Source: Pseudomonas vancouverensis
GTDB lineage: Bacteria > Pseudomonadota > Gammaproteobacteria > Pseudomonadales > Pseudomonadaceae
Direction of reading: 5' to 3'
Assembly (NCBI RefSeq): GCF_004348895.1
Contig: NZ_RRZK01000007.1
Span: forward strand, 372,001 to 436,000
DNA: 64,000 nt
Shown: positions 18,901 to 26,323 of the stretch, in pieces
Layout: each line of letters starts with the position of its first letter
Position numbering within the stretch: position 1 is the stretch's first letter
The notes under the pieces: model-generated
Database searches by the model: none
What the model was told of the DNA's origin: nothing
What the model saw: only the letters and a program-made list of their open reading frames with translations
Made by a program: the position numbers and the translations under genes

Positions 18901-20039
18901 GGCGTTGCCTCCTGCGCGGTGTTCGCAGGCTTGGCCAGTGGCTTGATCGAGTCCTCGGCGTTGACGTTACGCCGCTCCAGGTATCCCTGCACCGCACTCA
19001 AGGTGCCGGTCAGGTCCGGTGTGACCACGGTGACAGGCTGCTTGCTCAGCTCGGCGACCTGCTCGAGCATCACTTTGCTTTGGGCGTTATCCGCGTTGAA
19101 ATTGCCTTTCAACACATCCCGCGCCTCGTCCAGTGCCTGGGTGTACACCGCCGCTTGACCATTGAGCGCCGCCCATTGTGCCTGCTCAAGGGCCAGGCTC
19201 AGTGCCAGGCGCACCTGAGTCAGACTCTGGCCGGCCAGCAATGGACGAACGTTTTTGTCGGCATTGAAATCGATACGGATGTAGCGCGAGATCTGATCCC
19301 ACCATTGCGCCCAGCGGCTGGCGCCGTCGCCATCTGCGGTCAGACCCAGTAACGAATCGCCGCGATCCTTGTATTCGGGCGCCAGTTCAGTGAGGCCGAT
19401 GACCTGTTCACGCAAGGCACCCAGACGCAGGAACAGGCCGGTGCGGTCCGGTTGTTCGGTGCTGCGCAACGCCACCAGGGTTTTCGCCACTTGCTCGCGA
19501 GCGGCGAAGGCACCCGGATCGTTCTGTTCGCGCAAAATTTCGTCGGCACCCTGCACCAGCGCCTGTGCGCTGCTGATGTCCTGCAACGCAGAGAGGCGCA
19601 GACTGGCCAGGCGCAACAAGTGCTCGGCTTCAGCCAGGCGCCAATCCTTGCGACTGGCACCGAGCACGGTTTCCAGACGCTGATTCAAGCGTTGCTGATC
19701 GCCTTGCAGCTGGATGACCAGTTGATTACGCGCGTCGAGCTCGTCGGCCGCAGGCAACTGAGCAAGGCGCGCGGTCAGGCGTTCTTCATTGAGCTTCAGG
19801 CTTTGTGCCTGGTCGCTCAATGCCTGCACCTGACTCAACTGCTGCTGGGTGTTGGCCTGCAAGTGACGCACCTGCCAGATGCCCCAGCCGCCCACCGCGA
19901 TGCCGGCGGCACCCAACAGCAATGCGACGATTGCCAGGCCATTGCCTCGGCGTTGCTCCTGAGCAGGTGGCAAAGTTTCATCTACCAGTGCATCAAGCAC
20001 CGGTCGCACGTCGTCTTTTGGCAAGGCTGTTTCGCTCAC
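18897..20039 (-). CDS. hemX: HemX, putative uroporphyrinogen-III C-methyltransferase-like membrane protein
   Basis: A 380-residue single-pass protein. A cytoplasmic N-terminus leads to a membrane helix at about 33-52 (GLAIVALLLGAAGIAVGGW), then a long coiled coil rich in Gln/Leu and a helical C-domain with WRLAEAEHLLRLASLRL. The family is named after a methyltransferase but lacks such a catalytic domain, so the activity is doubtful. The start is GTG at 20039, with AAAGGA upstream. It overlaps hemY by four bases and follows hemD by 16 nt. Confidence 0.92.
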   Translation of the reverse strand: MSETALPKDDVRPVLDALVDETLPPAQEQRRGNGLAIVALLLGAAGIAVGGWGIWQVRHLQANTQQQLSQVQALSDQAQSLKLNEERLTARLAQLPAADELDARNQLVIQLQGDQQRLNQRLETVLGASRKDWRLAEAEHLLRLASLRLSALQDISSAQALVQGADEILREQNDPGAFAAREQVAKTLVALRSTEQPDRTGLFLRLGALREQVIGLTELAPEYKDRGDSLLGLTADGDGASRWAQWWDQISRYIRIDFNADKNVRPLLAGQSLTQVRLALSLALEQAQWAALNGQAAVYTQALDEARDVLKGNFNADNAQSKVMLEQVAELSKQPVTVVTPDLTGTLSAVQGYLERRNVNAEDSIKPLAKPANTAQEATP

Positions 20040-20055
20040 GTATCCATCCTTTGCA

Positions 20056-20823
20056 TTAGAGAACGGGCACGGGATGCTCCCGTAACGCCGTCAGCAAGGC
20101 CGCGGCACTGGCGCCACGGCAATCCACAACTGTTTTGGCCCCGGCGGCTTGCGCCAGCTCGGCGACCCTGGGGCTTGGAACAAACAACGGCATCTGCGCC
20201 AATCGCGGCCAGGCATCGCCAGCCAATTGATGCAAGTGCGCAAAACCCTGTCCACTGCTGACCACCAGCCCGTTCAGGCGTTCCGCCGCAATCCGCTGCG
20301 TCAGTGCGCCCGGCGCGTAATGCGGTAACTCTCGGCGATACAATTGCAGATACTCGACACTAGCACCAAGCTCACGCAAACGCTCAGCCAGCAGCTCACG
20401 ACCACCCTCCCCGCGTAGGATCACAACCCGCGGATCGGGACGGGCAATAGCCTCGCGCAATTGGGCAAGCATGAGCAAGGCTTCACTGTCATCGCCCTCT
20501 GGCGGGAAGCTGACGTCCAGCCCGTGATCGGCGAGGATCTGCGCAGTGGCGGCGCCGACCGTGAACCACTTGATACCCGGTGGTTGTGGCCAATGCCGGC
20601 GCAACAATTCGACAGCGATCCGCGCCGCTGGCTTGCTCACGACAATCGCCGCACAGAACTGGTCCAGGGACTGAATCAACGCATGTGTTGTATCGCCGAC
20701 TGCCAAGGGCACGATGTCCAGCAGCGGCAGACTGCTGCTGAAAATCCCCTGCTCGGCCAACAGCCCGCCCAACGCCGCCGACTCATCCGCAGGACGCGTC
20801 AGCAGCAGACGCCAGGCAGTCAC
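20056..20823 (-). CDS. hemD: Uroporphyrinogen-III synthase
   Basis: HemD cyclises hydroxymethylbilane into uroporphyrinogen III with inversion of ring D. The 255-residue protein has the usual weakly conserved two-domain form. It starts [19 protein letters not shown], has [15 protein letters not shown] near residue 80, and carries [18 protein letters not shown] near 180, where the family's invariant Ser/Thr-rich segment lies. The start is GTG at 20823, sharing GTGA with the hemC stop. This tight coupling suits delivery of an unstable intermediate from HemC to HemD. Confidence 0.93.
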   Translation of the reverse strand: MTAWRLLLTRPADESAALGGLLAEQGIFSSSLPLLDIVPLAVGDTTHALIQSLDQFCAAIVVSKPAARIAVELLRRHWPQPPGIKWFTVGAATAQILADHGLDVSFPPEGDDSEALLMLAQLREAIARPDPRVVILRGEGGRELLAERLRELGASVEYLQLYRRELPHYAPGALTQRIAAERLNGLVVSSGQGFAHLHQLAGDAWPRLAQMPLFVPSPRVAELAQAAGAKTVVDCRGASAAALLTALREHPVPVL

Positions 20824-21761
20824 TCGTGACCTGCCTCGCCGTAGACCGCCTTGAGAATGTCATCGGCGCCCTGGCTCAGCAGGTCTTCGGCAACCCGCAC
20901 GCCCAACGCCTCGGCATCGCCGCGTGGAGCGCGGGCCTGTGCGCTGAGCAGCAAGCCGCCGCTCGGATCACCCACCAGGCCGCGCAGCCAGACCTGCTCA
21001 CCCTCGAGCACGGCGTAGCAGGCGATCGGCACCTGGCAGCCGCCATTCAGATGTTTATTGAGGGCTCGCTCAGCGATCACGCGAGTGGCGGTGTCGTGAT
21101 GGTGCAGCGGCGCCAGCAGGGCATGGATTTCGCTGTCGGCACTGCGACACTCGATACCCACCGCACCTTGTCCACCGGCAGGCAGGCTGTCATCGACACT
21201 GATCGCCGAGGTGATGCGCTCTTCAAAGCCCAGGCGAATCAGGCCAGCGGCGGCCAGGATAATGGCGTCGTATTCGCCGGCATCAAGCTTGGCCAGGCGA
21301 GTATTGACGTTACCGCGCAGGAAACGGATTTCCAGGTCCGGACGCCGGGTCAGCAATTGCGCCTGACGGCGCAGGCTGGAAGTACCGACGATGCTGCCTG
21401 GCGGCAAATCATCCAGGCTGGCGAAGGTATTGGAGACGAACGCATCTCGCGGATCTTCCCGCTCGCAAATGCAGAACAGGCCAAGGCCCTCCGGGAAGTC
21501 CATCGGCACGTCTTTCATGGAATGCACGGCGATGTCGGCTTCGTTCTCCAGCAGCGCAGTTTCCAGTTCCTTGACGAACAGGCCTTTGCCGCCGATTTTC
21601 GACAACGGCGAATCGAGCAACTTGTCGCCACGACTGACCATGGGCACCAGGGTGACGAGCAGACCCGGATGGGCCGCCTCAAGACGGGCTTTGACGTATT
21701 CGGCCTGCCACAGGGCGAGCGCACTTTTGCGGGTGGCGATGCGGATTTCGCGAGAGGACAT
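20820..21761 (-). CDS. hemC: Hydroxymethylbilane synthase (porphobilinogen deaminase)
   Basis: HemC polymerises four porphobilinogen units to hydroxymethylbilane. The 313-residue product has all family motifs: [15 protein letters not shown] at the N-terminus, SRGDKLLD near residue 46, [17 protein letters not shown] with the catalytic aspartate, and the dipyrromethane attachment Cys242 in [11 protein letters not shown]. It is the first gene of the hemC-hemD-hemX-hemY operon. About 138 bp separate it from the algR stop, so it may have its own promoter or be read through from algR. Confidence 0.96.
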   Translation of the reverse strand: MSSREIRIATRKSALALWQAEYVKARLEAAHPGLLVTLVPMVSRGDKLLDSPLSKIGGKGLFVKELETALLENEADIAVHSMKDVPMDFPEGLGLFCICEREDPRDAFVSNTFASLDDLPPGSIVGTSSLRRQAQLLTRRPDLEIRFLRGNVNTRLAKLDAGEYDAIILAAAGLIRLGFEERITSAISVDDSLPAGGQGAVGIECRSADSEIHALLAPLHHHDTATRVIAERALNKHLNGGCQVPIACYAVLEGEQVWLRGLVGDPSGGLLLSAQARAPRGDAEALGVRVAEDLLSQGADDILKAVYGEAGHE

Positions 21762-21878
21762 GGATCAATCCGTACTGAATAGATACGGCAGATAATAACA
21801 GCTCAGCCAAATGCACTTTGACTTGTATCAGATACTACTCGGCCTCCCTGGCCCCGGATGTCCGGTAATCGGGTGTGA

Positions 21879-21901
21879 AATTCGCTTGCGAGCCGCGAAT
21901 T
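21879..21901 (-). terminator. Inverted repeat at the end of algR
   Basis: AATTCGC and GCGAATT are perfect 7-bp arms around TTGCGAGCC, touching the algR stop codon. There is only a weak T-tail on the minus strand, so it may attenuate rather than end transcription into hemC. Confidence 0.35.
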
Positions 21902-22646
21902 AAAGCTGTTGCATCATTTTCCGCACGCCGGCGACATGACGTCGGCTGACGATCAATGCATCGCCGTTCAGGCCTTTGAGGAACAGCTGGAAATGTCCCA
22001 GAGGTGTGCGCTGCAGCCGTTCGATACGGTCCCGGGCAACCAGGGCGTTGCGGTGGATACGTACAAAACGGTCACCGAATTCGTCTTCGAGGGCCTTGAG
22101 CGGCTCGTCCAGCAGCACCTCACCGGTTTCGTGGCGCAAGGTCACGTACTTGTGATCGGCAATGAAATAGACCACCTGATCCAGCGGAATCAGCTCGATC
22201 CCTTTGCGGGTCCGGGCGCTGATATGACTGCGAGGTCCGTTGCCGCTTTCAGCGGCCGGGCGGGTCAGGGCCGAGAGCTGGGCACGATTGGGGCGCTCGG
22301 CTCTTTTCAACGCGTCATGCAATTGTTCAGTTCGCACAGGTTTCACCACATAGCCTACGGCGCTGGCCTGTAAGGCTTCCACGGCAAATTCATCGGGCCC
22401 CATGCAAAACACCACGGCAGGCGGGGTTTCGCGTTCGCACAACCGGGCAGCCACTTGCAGGCCATCGAGGCCTGGCATACGGATATCGAGCAAGACGATA
22501 TCCGGCTTGTGGCTGTCGATCAGTGCCAACGCCTCTTCGCCATTCGTGGCGCTTGGCTCCAGGACGTTGTATCCCTCGAGTTCGCCAACCATTCGGCTCA
22601 GGCGCTCGCGGGCCAAGGGTTCGTCATCAACGATCAGGACATTCAT
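21900..22646 (-). CDS. algR: AlgR, LytTR-type response regulator
   Basis: AlgR controls alginate, type IV pili, twitching and other virulence traits in P. aeruginosa. The start at 22646 gives 248 residues, the known AlgR length. The receiver (1-120) keeps D7, D8, the phospho-acceptor D54 (LLDIRMPG) and K102 (VVKPV). The conserved switch Thr/Ser after strand 4 is replaced: CTAHDEFA of the family reads CMGPDEFA, with Met82. The C-terminal LytTR DNA-binding domain (about 145-245) carries VYFIADHKYVTLRHETGEVL and FVRIHRNALVARDRI. The algZ kinase gene found beside algR in P. aeruginosa is missing. Confidence 0.95.
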   Translation of the reverse strand: MNVLIVDDEPLARERLSRMVGELEGYNVLEPSATNGEEALALIDSHKPDIVLLDIRMPGLDGLQVAARLCERETPPAVVFCMGPDEFAVEALQASAVGYVVKPVRTEQLHDALKRAERPNRAQLSALTRPAAESGNGPRSHISARTRKGIELIPLDQVVYFIADHKYVTLRHETGEVLLDEPLKALEDEFGDRFVRIHRNALVARDRIERLQRTPLGHFQLFLKGLNGDALIVSRRHVAGVRKMMQQL

Positions 22647-22758
22647 ATTGCGCTGGATTCCTGCGTGAGTCTCGCACAAGGATAGCGTAGACAGGTGAAG
22701 TGACGTCCGTCACCGCGATCCACGCTAAGACTAGCCCGAGAGTCAAAAAGTGCCGCGA

Positions 22759-22767
22759 GACGAACGG
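22759..22767 (-). promoter_or_regulatory. AlgR-type binding box upstream of algR
   Basis: The minus strand reads CCGTTCGTC, an exact match to the core of the AlgR box known from the algD promoter (ACCGTTCGTC). It lies about 113 bp upstream of the algR start, compatible with autoregulation. Confidence 0.5.
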
Positions 22768-22900
22768 CTAAATTTTCATCCCCCGGGCGAATCGCGACCC
22801 ACGCCCGCGTTATCGACTGATCGCTACAGGGTTTGCGGATACGCAATATGAACACCCCCTCTTCTTATAGTCTGCTTTTACACCAGCAAGTGCGTTGCTC

Positions 22901-22956
22901 CTACAGTCCAACTGTAGACGGTTGCAGGGCCGATATTGCTCAATTGAAAAATATCG
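22901..22956. promoter_or_regulatory. Two inverted repeats in the argH leader
   Basis: CTACAGT-CCA-ACTGTAG (22901-22917) and CGATATT-N12-AATATCG (22931-22956) are both perfect 7-bp palindromes, about 140-195 bp before argH. They may be operators or leader structure; no regulator is assigned. Confidence 0.35.
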
Positions 22957-23095
22957 TTTGGCAAAAATGCCCGGACACCGGCGCAGGTCCTGCAAAAAAA
23001 CCTGTCGACCAGTGCCAGCGACAGGATTGGCAACCCTGTTATTATCCGCGCCAGCGTTCCACGCCTTCTTACTTCAAGCCGATACGAGCGAATTC

Positions 23096-24490
23096 ATGAG
23101 CACTGACAAGACCAATCAGTCCTGGGGCGGCCGCTTCAGTGAACCCGTCGACGCCTTCGTCGCCCGCTTCACCGCCTCCGTCACTTTCGACCAGCGCCTG
23201 TATCGCCACGACATCATGGGCTCGATCGCCCACGCCACCATGCTGGCCAAGGTCGGCGTGCTGACCGATGCCGAGCGCGACAGCATCATCGACGGCCTCA
23301 AGACCATCCAGGGTGAAATCGAGGCCGGTCAGTTCGACTGGCGCATCGACCTCGAAGACGTGCACATGAACATCGAGGCGCGCCTGACCGACCGCATCGG
23401 CGTGACCGGTAAAAAACTGCACACCGGCCGCAGCCGTAACGATCAGGTGGCCACCGATATCCGCCTGTGGCTGCGTGACGAGATCGACCTGATCCTCAGC
23501 GAAATCACCCGCCTGCAGAAGGGCCTGCTGGAGCAGGCCGAGCGCGAAGCCGCCAGCATCATGCCGGGCTTCACCCATCTGCAGACCGCACAGCCGGTGA
23601 CCTTCGGGCATCACATGCTGGCCTGGTTCGAGATGCTCAGCCGTGACTACGAGCGCCTGGTCGACTGCCGCAAGCGCACCAACCGCATGCCCCTGGGCAG
23701 TGCCGCGTTGGCTGGCACCACCTACCCGATCGACCGCGAATACACGGCCCAACTGTTGAATTTCGACGCTGTCGGTGGCAACTCGCTGGACAACGTGTCC
23801 GATCGCGACTTCGCCATCGAATTCTGCTCGGCCGCGAGCATCGCGATGATGCACCTGTCGCGCTTCTCCGAAGAACTGGTGCTGTGGACCAGTGCCCAGT
23901 TCCAGTTCATCGACCTGCCGGACCGTTTCTGCACCGGCAGCTCGATCATGCCGCAAAAGAAGAACCCGGACGTTCCTGAACTGGTGCGCGGCAAGACCGG
24001 CCGTGTCTTTGGCGCACTGATGGGCCTGCTGACCCTGATGAAAGGCCAGCCGCTGGCCTACAACAAGGACAACCAGGAAGACAAGGAACCGCTGTTCGAC
24101 GCCGCCGACACCCTGCGCGACTCGTTGCGGGCCTTCGCCGACATGGTGCCAGCCATCAAGCCCAAGCACGCGATCATGCGTGAGGCGGCCCTGCGCGGCT
24201 TCTCCACCGCCACCGACCTGGCCGATTACCTGGTACGCCGTGGCCTGCCGTTCCGTGACTGCCACGAAATCGTCGGCCATGCCGTGAAGTACGGCGTGGA
24301 CAGCGGCAAGGACCTGGCGGAAATGAGCCTGGAAGAGCTGCGCAAGTTCAGCGACCAGATCGACCAGGACGTGTTCGCGGTATTGACCCTGGAAGGCTCG
24401 GTCAATGCCCGCGACCACATCGGCGGTACGGCACCGGCGCAGGTGAAAGCCGCCGTGGCGCGCGGCCAGGCGTTGCTCGCCAGCCGCTAA
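23096..24490 (+). CDS. argH: Argininosuccinate lyase
   Basis: ArgH splits argininosuccinate into arginine and fumarate, the last step of arginine synthesis. The 464-residue protein is full length. It has the fumarase/aspartase-superfamily signature [11 protein letters not shown] near residue 282 with the flexible catalytic loop. Other conserved blocks are [13 protein letters not shown] near 110 and [16 protein letters not shown] near 160, holding the catalytic His. The ATG at 23096 is chosen because [17 protein letters not shown] is the family N-terminus; the frame is open to 22895 without conservation. Confidence 0.96.
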   Translation: MSTDKTNQSWGGRFSEPVDAFVARFTASVTFDQRLYRHDIMGSIAHATMLAKVGVLTDAERDSIIDGLKTIQGEIEAGQFDWRIDLEDVHMNIEARLTDRIGVTGKKLHTGRSRNDQVATDIRLWLRDEIDLILSEITRLQKGLLEQAEREAASIMPGFTHLQTAQPVTFGHHMLAWFEMLSRDYERLVDCRKRTNRMPLGSAALAGTTYPIDREYTAQLLNFDAVGGNSLDNVSDRDFAIEFCSAASIAMMHLSRFSEELVLWTSAQFQFIDLPDRFCTGSSIMPQKKNPDVPELVRGKTGRVFGALMGLLTLMKGQPLAYNKDNQEDKEPLFDAADTLRDSLRAFADMVPAIKPKHAIMREAALRGFSTATDLADYLVRRGLPFRDCHEIVGHAVKYGVDSGKDLAEMSLEELRKFSDQIDQDVFAVLTLEGSVNARDHIGGTAPAQVKAAVARGQALLASR

Positions 24491-24507
24491 AGGCATCGCC
24501 GGACTGC

Positions 24508-24551
24508 CGCCCATTCCCACAGGATCAGTAAGATCCCTGTGGGAATGGGCG
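24508..24551. terminator. Long perfect hairpin after argH
   Basis: CGCCCATTCCCACAGG pairs perfectly with CCTGTGGGAATGGGCG. The pairing continues through GATC/GATC around a 5-nt loop. It lacks a T-tail but lies between the convergent argH and GST genes. It could act as a terminator or be a REP-like element. Confidence 0.6.
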
Positions 24552-24585
24552 TGTTGGCGATGACTTCCTTCAGAACATTTCCGGC

Positions 24586-25245
24586 CTATTTCTTGGCCGC
24601 GACCATCGCCATGAACGCCGGCATCGCCGCTTCCTTGTCCGCCGCAATCCGCTGAACGTTCGGATTGGCCTCCAGACGCTCCAACAGCGCTTTCGCCTCC
24701 GGCATTTCGGCCAGCAGGTCGATACCGAACAGCTTTTTCGCCACCCCGCAGGCCAACGGCACGCTGTACAGGAAGTACAAATCCGCCACGCTCAAGGTGT
24801 CGCCAGCCACATAGGGGCTGAACTTGCCGTGACGCGCCAAAGCCGCAAACCCCAGCAACAGCTCGGCCTTGGTTTTTTCCTTGATGGCATCAGGCAGGAC
24901 AGCGCCGAAGAACGCTTCGCCGTAGCAGGCACGGCCTGGCAGCTCGATGTACAGCTCGATTTCCTTGGCCACCGCCAGCACCTGAGCGCGCTCGAACGGA
25001 TCGCTCGGCAACAGTGGCGTGCCTTTCTGACTCTCTTCGATGTACTCCAGAATCACTGCGGTTTCATTGATGAAGCCCTGCTCGACCTGCAACACAGGGA
25101 CCTTGCCACGCGGGCTGATCGCCAATGCTTCGGGGGAGGTGCCGCCGTAAAACGCTACCTCTTCGAAAGGCAGGCCTTTCTCCAGCAGTGCCAGCTTGAC
25201 CATGTTGTAGTAGTTGCTGACGGAAAAACCATAAAGCTTGATCAT
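24586..25245 (-). CDS. Glutathione S-transferase family protein
   Basis: A 219-residue cytosolic GST. The thioredoxin-like N domain starts MIKLYGFSVSNYYNMVKLAL and has PRGKVPVLQVEQGFINETAVI near residue 46, including the cis-Pro and the E-S/T type glutathione-contact region (NETAVI). The helical C domain carries GDTLSVADLYFLYSV near residue 149, with the N-capping motif. Its substrate is unknown. The ATG at 25245 is 7 nt after GGAGG; a GTG at 25248 is in the same frame. Confidence 0.9.
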   Translation of the reverse strand: MIKLYGFSVSNYYNMVKLALLEKGLPFEEVAFYGGTSPEALAISPRGKVPVLQVEQGFINETAVILEYIEESQKGTPLLPSDPFERAQVLAVAKEIELYIELPGRACYGEAFFGAVLPDAIKEKTKAELLLGFAALARHGKFSPYVAGDTLSVADLYFLYSVPLACGVAKKLFGIDLLAEMPEAKALLERLEANPNVQRIAADKEAAMPAFMAMVAAKK

Positions 25246-25369
25246 CACAAAACCTCCAGGCCGTGCGGGGTGGGCAGTGCCTGTTTATAGAACGCCTACC
25301 GCTTTCTTGCCAGCAGCATCATGGGGCTGAATATGGGTAAACTGGCGGTCTTTTCCAGAGGAGCCTGCC

Positions 25370-25654
25370 ATGAGCGAGCCAACCGATATCGATAACGACG
25401 AAGAAGAGTTCGCCGAAAGCACGTTGATCCAGGCCATCGAAAACCAGATCGAAAGCGACAATCCGCCGGCGGCCAAGGCGACGTTCAACAAGCTGACCCT
25501 GGTCGGCTACGAGCGTGAAGACATCCTCAACATGATGGCTCACGTTTTAGCGGTAGAAATCGACGCGATCCTCGAAGAAGACCGCGCGTTCAACACCGAA
25601 TGGTACGAGGCCGCACTGCGTGCCTTGCCAGAGCTGCCACCGGAAAAGCAATAA
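25370..25654 (+). CDS. Small acidic protein of unknown function
   Basis: I do not recognise this family. It has 94 residues and is strongly acidic, with an Asp/Glu-rich N-terminus (DIDNDEEEFAE). The rest is predicted helical (LIQAIENQIESDNPPAAKAT, ILNMMAHVLAVEIDAILEED). It has no signal peptide, membrane segment or cysteine. The start is well supported by AGAGGAG before the ATG. It is monocistronic between the GST gene and a TIGR02647 gene. Its clear ribosome site and protein-like composition argue for a real gene. Confidence 0.8.
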   Translation: MSEPTDIDNDEEEFAESTLIQAIENQIESDNPPAAKATFNKLTLVGYEREDILNMMAHVLAVEIDAILEEDRAFNTEWYEAALRALPELPPEKQ

Positions 25655-25680
25655 CCCGGTTTACGCCAGAACATCCTGTC

Positions 25681-25704
25681 TGTGGGGGTGAACCCGCTCC
25701 CACA
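25681..25704. repeat. Degenerate REP-like palindrome
   Basis: TGTGGG and CCCACA enclose an imperfect middle (GGTGAACCCGCT), resembling the GTGGGAGC-type REPs elsewhere in the window. It follows the stop of the acidic-protein gene. Confidence 0.45.
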
Positions 25705-25892
25705 CACTTTGTTTCCATTCACCTCTGCCCTTCCCCAGACCCTGACTACACTGGTTACACCCCGCCGCCACATCGCTCGCCGGGGAATGCCACCCAAGGC
25801 GAAAAAACCCTGCCGCGAACACTGGACATGCCGCGCAAGTGGGCTCACCTTAGGGGCGCTGTCGTCCAATTCCTAGAAAGTCTGGAGTCCTT

Positions 25893-26138
25893 ATGTCGCT
25901 TACCCCTGAGCTGGTTGCCGAACTGGAAATCCTCGCACTCTTCAACCTGGACAGTTCCCAGGAAGGTTTGAAAATTCATCAGACCGCTGCCCCGCACCAC
26001 ATCGCCGCTGCCCAACGCCTGTTCGAAAAAGAACTGATCGATCAACCCGACGGTGGTTACCTGACCAGCCTTGGCCGAGACGCCGCACAAAATGTGCAGA
26101 CCTTGCTGACCATTCTCAACGCCGAAGAAACAGCCTGA
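25893..26138 (+). CDS. TIGR02647 family protein
   Basis: An 81-residue protein of the TIGR02647 family, found mainly in gammaproteobacteria; function unknown. The start MSLTPELVAELEILALFNLD is the family hallmark. The middle reads HHIAAAQRLFEKELIDQPDGG followed by YLTSLGRDAAQ, which resembles a winged-helix recognition element (a helix then a beta-wing with DGGYLT). A nucleic-acid-binding role is only a guess. The ATG at 25893 is preceded by TGGAGT. Confidence 0.82.
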   Translation: MSLTPELVAELEILALFNLDSSQEGLKIHQTAAPHHIAAAQRLFEKELIDQPDGGYLTSLGRDAAQNVQTLLTILNAEETA

Positions 26139-26323
26139 ATTCCCCCCATCGCCCACGGAAACTCCTGTCGAATGGAGTTCCGCGGGCGCACGCTGTCGCC
26201 AACCGATAGAAATCTGACGCCAGAAAAGCAAATTCAGCTTAAAAGTCCCGTGGCCAAGGCGCTAAACTGCCCCTCACCCTGAGGCCTTCCATTTCCGAGC
26301 CCCGCGAGCCGGTTTGAGCTGAC

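Larger units (their letters stand above)
22647..23095. other. algR-argH divergent intergenic region (no algZ)
   Basis: These 449 bp hold no supported gene. Small open frames have no ribosome site or recognisable motif. The content is an AlgR-type box, two perfect inverted repeats near argH, and A/T-rich stretches suited to promoters. In P. aeruginosa this position holds algZ (fimS). Confidence 0.8.

Noticed and set aside
22895..23095. N-terminal extension of argH by 67 residues
   Set aside because: Extension is not conserved, crosses two palindromes and has no ribosome site; argH homologues start at [16 protein letters not shown] text.
23069..24520. Minus-strand frame of 483 residues opposite argH
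   Set aside because: Antisense shadow of a full-length argH; no conserved text.
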